Source: a virus
Virus record (IMG/VR): IMGVR_UViG_3300046534_001193
Location: 17,992 to 81,991 of that record
DNA: 64,000 nucleotides
Direction: 5' to 3' (one strand)
Under the pieces are notes generated by a model, which saw only the letters and a list, made by a program, of their open reading frames with translations, had not been told where the DNA came from and did no database searches. This document shows positions 61,046 through 64,000 of the stretch, piece by piece. A program made the translations under genes and the position numbers. Numbering within the stretch: position 1 is the first letter of the stretch; the number at the start of each line of letters is the position of its first letter.

Positions 61046-61438
61046 CTAAGCACTTGCACCAGAAAATAATGGGTCGGGCTCTTCGCCTAATGCTTCACCA
61101 GAAAATAATGGGTCGGGCTCTTCGCCTAATGCTTCACCAGAAAATAATGGGTCGGGCTCTTCGCCTAAAGCTTCCATCCTGTCTTCGTACAAGTGCATCG
61201 CTGACAGGTCTCTACGCTCTTTGACTGAGCGACGATGTTCTCGGTGGTACGCCATATCGCAAAGGACGCACTTTTTACTGCTAGCGTAGCGCACTGTGAC
61301 TCCAGAAGCGTGGTGAGAGTCATCTTCGCAGAGTTCGCCTAGCAAATATCTTGAGGGTAGCGGCGTAACACCGGTTGCCCACCTGGTAATTCTTTTACGC
61401 ATATCTGTCACGGGATAATCAAAGTTTACATTTTCCAT
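61046..61438 (-). CDS. hypothetical protein with three C-terminal EALGEEPDPLFSG repeats
   Basis: A 130-residue protein. The first 85 residues have CVLCDMAYHREHRR (a possible zinc pair with C37) and a basic patch. Then three identical 13-residue acidic repeats close the protein. The repeats are identical at the DNA level. Unknown function. Confidence 0.68.
   Translation of the reverse strand: MENVNFDYPVTDMRKRITRWATGVTPLPSRYLLGELCEDDSHHASGVTVRYASSKKCVLCDMAYHREHRRSVKERRDLSAMHLYEDRMEALGEEPDPLFSGEALGEEPDPLFSGEALGEEPDPLFSGASA
61058..61174 (-). repeat. three 39-bp tandem repeats
   Basis: Units 61058-61096, 61097-61135 and 61136-61174; the third differs by one base near its end. They keep the reading frame. 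Confidence 0.95.
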
Positions 61439-61464
61439 TTTTAACCACCTCTTTGCTTGTTAGT

Positions 61465-61626
61465 TTAAAAACACTGGGAATTCTTGCCTTTGCCTCGCTT
61501 CTGCTGACGCCAGTAGGGCCGGTCAACACGTTTTAATATAAGTGCCGGAACCCAACTAGGTTGAGCCTGAATAATCATAACTTGGTTTAGCAATGTGCTG
61601 GCTTTGGACCTTGTTGGGATCGACAT
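61465..61626 (-). CDS. small basic protein, 53 aa
   Basis: ATG at 61626 with CGGAGA six bases before. Residues 1-30 are hydrophobic to amphipathic (LLNQVMIIQAQPSWVPALIL), the rest very basic (RPYWRQQKRGKGKN). It fills a gap between two operon genes. Confidence 0.6.
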   Translation of the reverse strand: MSIPTRSKASTLLNQVMIIQAQPSWVPALILKRVDRPYWRQQKRGKGKNSQCF

Positions 61627-61638
61627 TTTAATCTCCGG

Positions 61639-61968
61639 TTACTTAAATAGTTCTAGGTTTAACATGCGGTTAGAAAAGAAAAATGCTTTTTCGCAGTCGC
61701 GCAATGCGGAGTTATTTGCTTTTACATTACCTTTTCGTTCAGCGGCTTTACGCCATATCGCTTTGAAAATATTAGACTCGTGAACTGTCATGTCCAACGC
61801 TTCCATTATATCTAAGCACTCCGCACTGTATGCCGCGCCTAATGATACAGGGTGTGGAATATGTGTAATGTAGTAAGACGAACTTAAACCTGAGTCTTCA
61901 ATTTTAATTTTTACTTTCTTTTTGGACTGTTTGCCGTGTGAGTTTGCAGTAGTTGCTATAGTTGGCAT
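61639..61968 (-). CDS. hypothetical 109-aa protein
   Basis: Start ATG 61968 with AGGAG. A basic N-terminus (KQSKKKVKIKIED) precedes a helical domain (AYSAECLDIMEALDM, IFKAIWRKAAERKG). No family recognised. It abuts the WYL_2-like gene. Confidence 0.6.
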   Translation of the reverse strand: MPTIATTANSHGKQSKKKVKIKIEDSGLSSSYYITHIPHPVSLGAAYSAECLDIMEALDMTVHESNIFKAIWRKAAERKGNVKANNSALRDCEKAFFFSNRMLNLELFK

Positions 61969-61972
61969 AATT

Positions 61973-62236
61973 TTAGTTCTCCTCAATAGTTGTAACACTA
62001 TCAAGGCGAAAAGATCTCCATCCGCCATCGTCAATAGACCAGACAGCGATAACGTCGGGGTTAGGGGCCTTAGCCTTTACAGGTGACAAAGCCGCTGCAT
62101 CAGCAGGTGGAAGAGGCGGTAGGTGCTTGGCATTCAATGTGCACTTCATCACTCGAAGGTCGCCATTTGCTTTCTTGAACGTGACTACTTTGATGTCAGT
62201 TTGAAGTAGCTCGGTCATTTCTTTTTTATTTAACAT
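61973..62236 (-). CDS. WYL_2 / DUF2693-like SH3-fold protein
   Basis: An 87-residue protein with the pattern KVVTFKKANGDLRVMKCTLN, then PNPDVIAVWSIDDGGWRSFRLDSV, typical for the Sm/SH3-like DUF2693 (WYL_2) family encoded by many phages, often regulators or DNA binders. It is the first gene after the 62.29-kb promoter. Confidence 0.78.
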   Translation of the reverse strand: MLNKKEMTELLQTDIKVVTFKKANGDLRVMKCTLNAKHLPPLPPADAAALSPVKAKAPNPDVIAVWSIDDGGWRSFRLDSVTTIEEN

Positions 62237-62266
62237 TTTGCTTTCCTGGTTGATTAAAGAAACTTG

Positions 62267-62295
62267 ATATTAAGGTGAGGGGCTGAGCTTGTCAA
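62267..62295 (-). promoter_or_regulatory. leftward promoter
   Basis: TTGACA (62295-62290), 17-base spacer, TAATAT (62272-62267) on the minus strand. Its -35 lies in GGTTGACAAG, a shorter form of the dispersed motif. Confidence 0.8.
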
Positions 62296-62313
62296 CCCCT
62301 AATTGAAGTAATT

Positions 62314-62562
62314 TTAAAGTGGTCGCCGGCTTAGGCAACTGAGCTTGATACCCTTCTTTTGATAGCCGCACATGAGAGTTGCTAGCAGCCCGAAGCAACC
62401 GAAGTAAGAGGCTCGTAAGGCGAAAATTCTATGCTCTCTAAACTTTGTCTCAGCGACTCGCCAGTGCACAGATTGCATGTAGGTCAGGATGTAGCAGTAG
62501 GTCAGTAACCCACAGGCTAGCCAGCCTATTGCAATTGCTATCATAATCATTGGTGTGCTCAT
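62314..62562 (-). CDS. small membrane protein, 82 aa
   Basis: Two hydrophobic segments (residues 4-28 and 49-66) with cysteines; basic C-terminus (KKGIKLSCLSRRPL). Starts behind CGGAG. Unknown role. Confidence 0.58.
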   Translation of the reverse strand: MSTPMIMIAIAIGWLACGLLTYCYILTYMQSVHWRVAETKFREHRIFALRASYFGCFGLLATLMCGYQKKGIKLSCLSRRPL

Positions 62563-62582
62563 TTTTATCTCCGGTTGTGAGG

Positions 62583-62822
62583 CTAAACGCCCGCAAGTTT
62601 CATTGCTGCAGAACGAAGCCTAGCATTAAACCAACGCCTGACTACATAACTGCGAACAACGCTGATCAACGTAAACCAAAGCGTTATGCCCAAGTTTGAA
62701 CTGATTGAAATATCGATATCGAACATTGGGAAAATTAGCAGCTGCGAGGACAACGCCACAACAAATCCAATCAGTATGTTAATGGCTGACTCGTACAGGG
62801 AGCCTAGCTTTGATTGTTGCAT
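62583..62822 (-). CDS. DUF7220-like small membrane protein, 79 aa
   Basis: QSKLGSLYESAINILIGFVVALSSQLLIF and SLISVVRSYVVRRWFN-type segments (pieces) are characteristic of a common two-TM phage membrane protein family. The GGAGA site precedes the ATG. Membrane role unknown. Confidence 0.7.
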   Translation of the reverse strand: MQQSKLGSLYESAINILIGFVVALSSQLLIFPMFDIDISISSNLGITLWFTLISVVRSYVVRRWFNARLRSAAMKLAGV

Positions 62823-62837
62823 AATTTTATCTCTCCT

Positions 62838-63185
62838 TTATTGGGCTATCTCAACACGAAAACGTGCACTGCAGTCTTGGCAAATCCGTCTCTCAAATTC
62901 ACCGTCCTCGCTTTCGTAGACGCAAATGCTGTCAGGATGCAAGCAGGGTTCATAGCTCTCCTTTAAATCGGCGTGCTTATAATCGTAGGCACTAACTTCT
63001 GGCTTGTCTTTCCCTGCGACATCGAAGCACCAAAATACAAAATGTTCAGTTTCAATGTGGTCTACTTCCCATCCGCACACCTTCGCTGCCTCTGCTAAGG
63101 TTTTTAAAAACTCATCAGATAAAAGAGGCTTTAACTCGCTTATCTTTAAAGCGGCTCTTTTGTCGAAATTGCTTTCGTTTTGCAT
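62838..63185 (-). CDS. hypothetical 115-aa protein with C-terminal Cys pair
   Basis: Start ATG 63185 with GGAGA. Helical N-terminus (KRAALKISELKPLLSDEFLKTL), central beta and a C-terminal CQDCSARFRVE with C near 80 and 87 that could bind zinc. Unknown family. Confidence 0.58.
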   Translation of the reverse strand: MQNESNFDKRAALKISELKPLLSDEFLKTLAEAAKVCGWEVDHIETEHFVFWCFDVAGKDKPEVSAYDYKHADLKESYEPCLHPDSICVYESEDGEFERRICQDCSARFRVEIAQ

Positions 63186-63208
63186 CCTATCTCTCCGTTG
63201 GGTTACTG

Positions 63209-63391
63209 CTACCAGCAATCGCTGATAATCTCTGAACAGTCATTAGCGACTCTGGAAATAGCGCATGCTAAGTGATAGCCTAAACTTGTAATCAGAACAA
63301 AAGGCACCAAAATTATAGTTGCTGATCTTCTTAGCCACTTTCTTTCTACGTCGGGCAATGGGACATTCATTTCTTGTCTTAATGTTCTCAT
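63209..63391 (-). CDS. small membrane protein, 60 aa
   Basis: One TM helix (residues 25-45, ATIILVPFVLITSLGYHLAC). Its ATG follows the upstream gene directly. Unknown. Confidence 0.55.
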   Translation of the reverse strand: MRTLRQEMNVPLPDVERKWLRRSATIILVPFVLITSLGYHLACAISRVANDCSEIISDCW

Positions 63392-63559
63392 TTAGAATTC
63401 TCCTGCAAGTACAGCTTCAAAGAGCTTTTTAATCACCAAGTAAAGCACGTAAGGTGGCAAGACAATAGCCAAAGTTGTCAGACAGAAGCCTTTGGCCATA
63501 ACAATGAGGGCTATCCATCCAATGATTATCAGTGGTAACCAAGGTCTTAGGTATTTCAT
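63392..63559 (-). CDS. small membrane protein, 55 aa
   Basis: ATG 63559 overlaps the stop of the previous gene (ATGA). The product is almost entirely hydrophobic (LPLIIIGWIALIVMAKGF, then TLAIVLPPYVLYLVI). Ribosome site GAGAGG is embedded in the codons of the upstream gene. Confidence 0.6.
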   Translation of the reverse strand: MKYLRPWLPLIIIGWIALIVMAKGFCLTTLAIVLPPYVLYLVIKKLFEAVLAGEF

Positions 63560-63927
63560 TCTGAATTTCCTCTCTGAGTAGGTGCCACTATCGGCTTTCT
63601 TGTAGAGTTCCACTGGTCTTCATACGCGTCTGCCATGTGGAACGGGTCTTCGTATACCACATCAAAAGAGGGTTCAAATCCTTCCGGCAATCCTTCGTCT
63701 GTTTCTCTTGCGCGGAGAGTCAGCATGCCAGCACATTCTTTTTCTGAACCGTAGATAAACGTATCGCCTTCTTCATCTCTGCACGTTGTTTTGTGGCAAG
63801 GGAACGTCTGCCTTGTATTTCTTGCCACAGATGCTATATCCCAAGCCTTTTCAGGGTGTAGAAAAGGTCGGACATCCAATCTAAACGGACAATGTAAGCA
63901 AGGCTTCTTCATGTAGGTTTTGCCCAT
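63556..63927 (-). CDS. Cys-rich conserved-type phage protein, DUF6283-like
   Basis: A 123-residue protein with CLHCPFR (residues 10-16), PCHKTTC near 44, ECAGML near 64: four or more cysteines and a histidine likely to bind a metal. The pattern fits a family of small phage proteins. It ends in PTQRGNSE, encoded by the ribosome site of the next gene. ATG overlaps the upstream stop (TAATG). Confidence 0.7.
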   Translation of the reverse strand: MGKTYMKKPCLHCPFRLDVRPFLHPEKAWDIASVARNTRQTFPCHKTTCRDEEGDTFIYGSEKECAGMLTLRARETDEGLPEGFEPSFDVVYEDPFHMADAYEDQWNSTRKPIVAPTQRGNSE

Positions 63928-64000
63928 TACGATTCACCTCTCTGAGTAGGTGTTTGTGGGCGTGCGTGTCCCCATGCTCTGACCCTATCAGCGTCCTCGG
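63927..64000 (-). CDS. partial CDS, C-terminal 23 residues
   Basis: Open from the right edge; the visible end is EDADRVRAWGHARPQTPTQRG followed by ES and TAA that overlaps the next ATG. Its last residues repeat PTQRG of the downstream gene, because both genes carry the same 16-bp ribosome-site block (CACCTACTCAGAGAGG). Confidence 0.55.
   Translation of the reverse strand, partial: EDADRVRAWGHARPQTPTQRGES

Noticed and set aside
61058-61174. CRISPR-like interpretation of the 39-bp repeats
   Set aside because: Units are contiguous without spacers and stay in frame within a gene.
1-64000. tRNA genes, CRISPR arrays, integrase and attachment sites
   Set aside because: Looked for cloverleaf-like segments, regularly spaced repeats and tyrosine/serine recombinase motifs by eye; none seen. 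Absence is not proof.

Overview
The window is a long stretch of a tailed-phage genome (Caudoviricetes) with siphovirus architecture. It has a lambda-type GpA-family large terminase, portal, S49 protease/scaffold, decoration and capsid genes, then a long non-contractile tail module with a frameshifted G/GT chaperone pair and a 1437-residue tape measure. The host is most likely a gram-negative bacterium: lysis uses an M15 peptidase and a GTA-type three-TM holin, and two proteins carry Sec signal peptides. The moderate GC content and the gene families would suit a gammaproteobacterial host, possibly marine, but that is inference. I saw no integrase, excisionase, CI-type repressor, tRNA gene or CRISPR array. 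The phage is therefore probably lytic, with the caveat that both window edges cut through genes.

Rightward half (1-35.0 kb, + strand). Packaging and head genes occupy 0-7 kb, followed by a strong UUCG terminator and a small ORF that duplicates the C-terminus of the capsid protein. Neck and tail-completion genes lie at 7.4-10 kb, and the tail tube at 10.1-11.3 kb behind its own extended -10 promoter. Next come a terminator and a 20-bp perfect hairpin, then the chaperones with an A AAA AAG slippery site, the tape measure, the distal tail genes and a gpJ-like hub with two tandem carbohydrate-binding-like domains. Two short fibre-like genes share an N-terminal cassette. A single minus-strand gene for a secreted or outer-membrane-like protein sits at 23.7-24.0 kb. 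The lysis cassette (24.1-25.5 kb) is followed by a second adhesin cluster: a 1472-residue protein, two proteins built of 23-residue 'TESE' repeats, a 616-residue fibre, and small accessory genes.

Leftward half (64.0-35.0 kb, - strand). From right to left, about 8 kb of short accessory genes comes first (many membrane, Cys-rich or coiled-coil, one PAPS-reductase-like). Unknown mid-size genes, a MazG-like NTP pyrophosphohydrolase, a PrimPol-helicase, an orphan DNA methyltransferase and an SNF2-type helicase follow. After these come a stand-alone duplicate of the PrimPol helicase domain, an unknown replication-associated protein, a Dda-like helicase, a three-domain family A DNA polymerase, a RecU-like resolvase, and SbcD/SbcC (gp47/gp46-like) recombination nuclease subunits. 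The two convergent modules meet at 35 kb, where the leftward terminator is embedded in the last rightward gene.

Regulation visible in the sequence: at least six leftward sigma70-like promoters share an AACTTGTTGACA -35 block, part of a palindromic TTGTNNACAA motif, and two of them carry an identical 19-bp block over the stop codon of the upstream gene. Related TTGTNNACAA sites lie upstream of the lysis cassette, the capsid-like ORF, and the SSB-position gene and helicase-paralog gene. The last two genes also share a duplicated leader with a 5'-end hairpin whose stem differs in sequence but keeps pairing.
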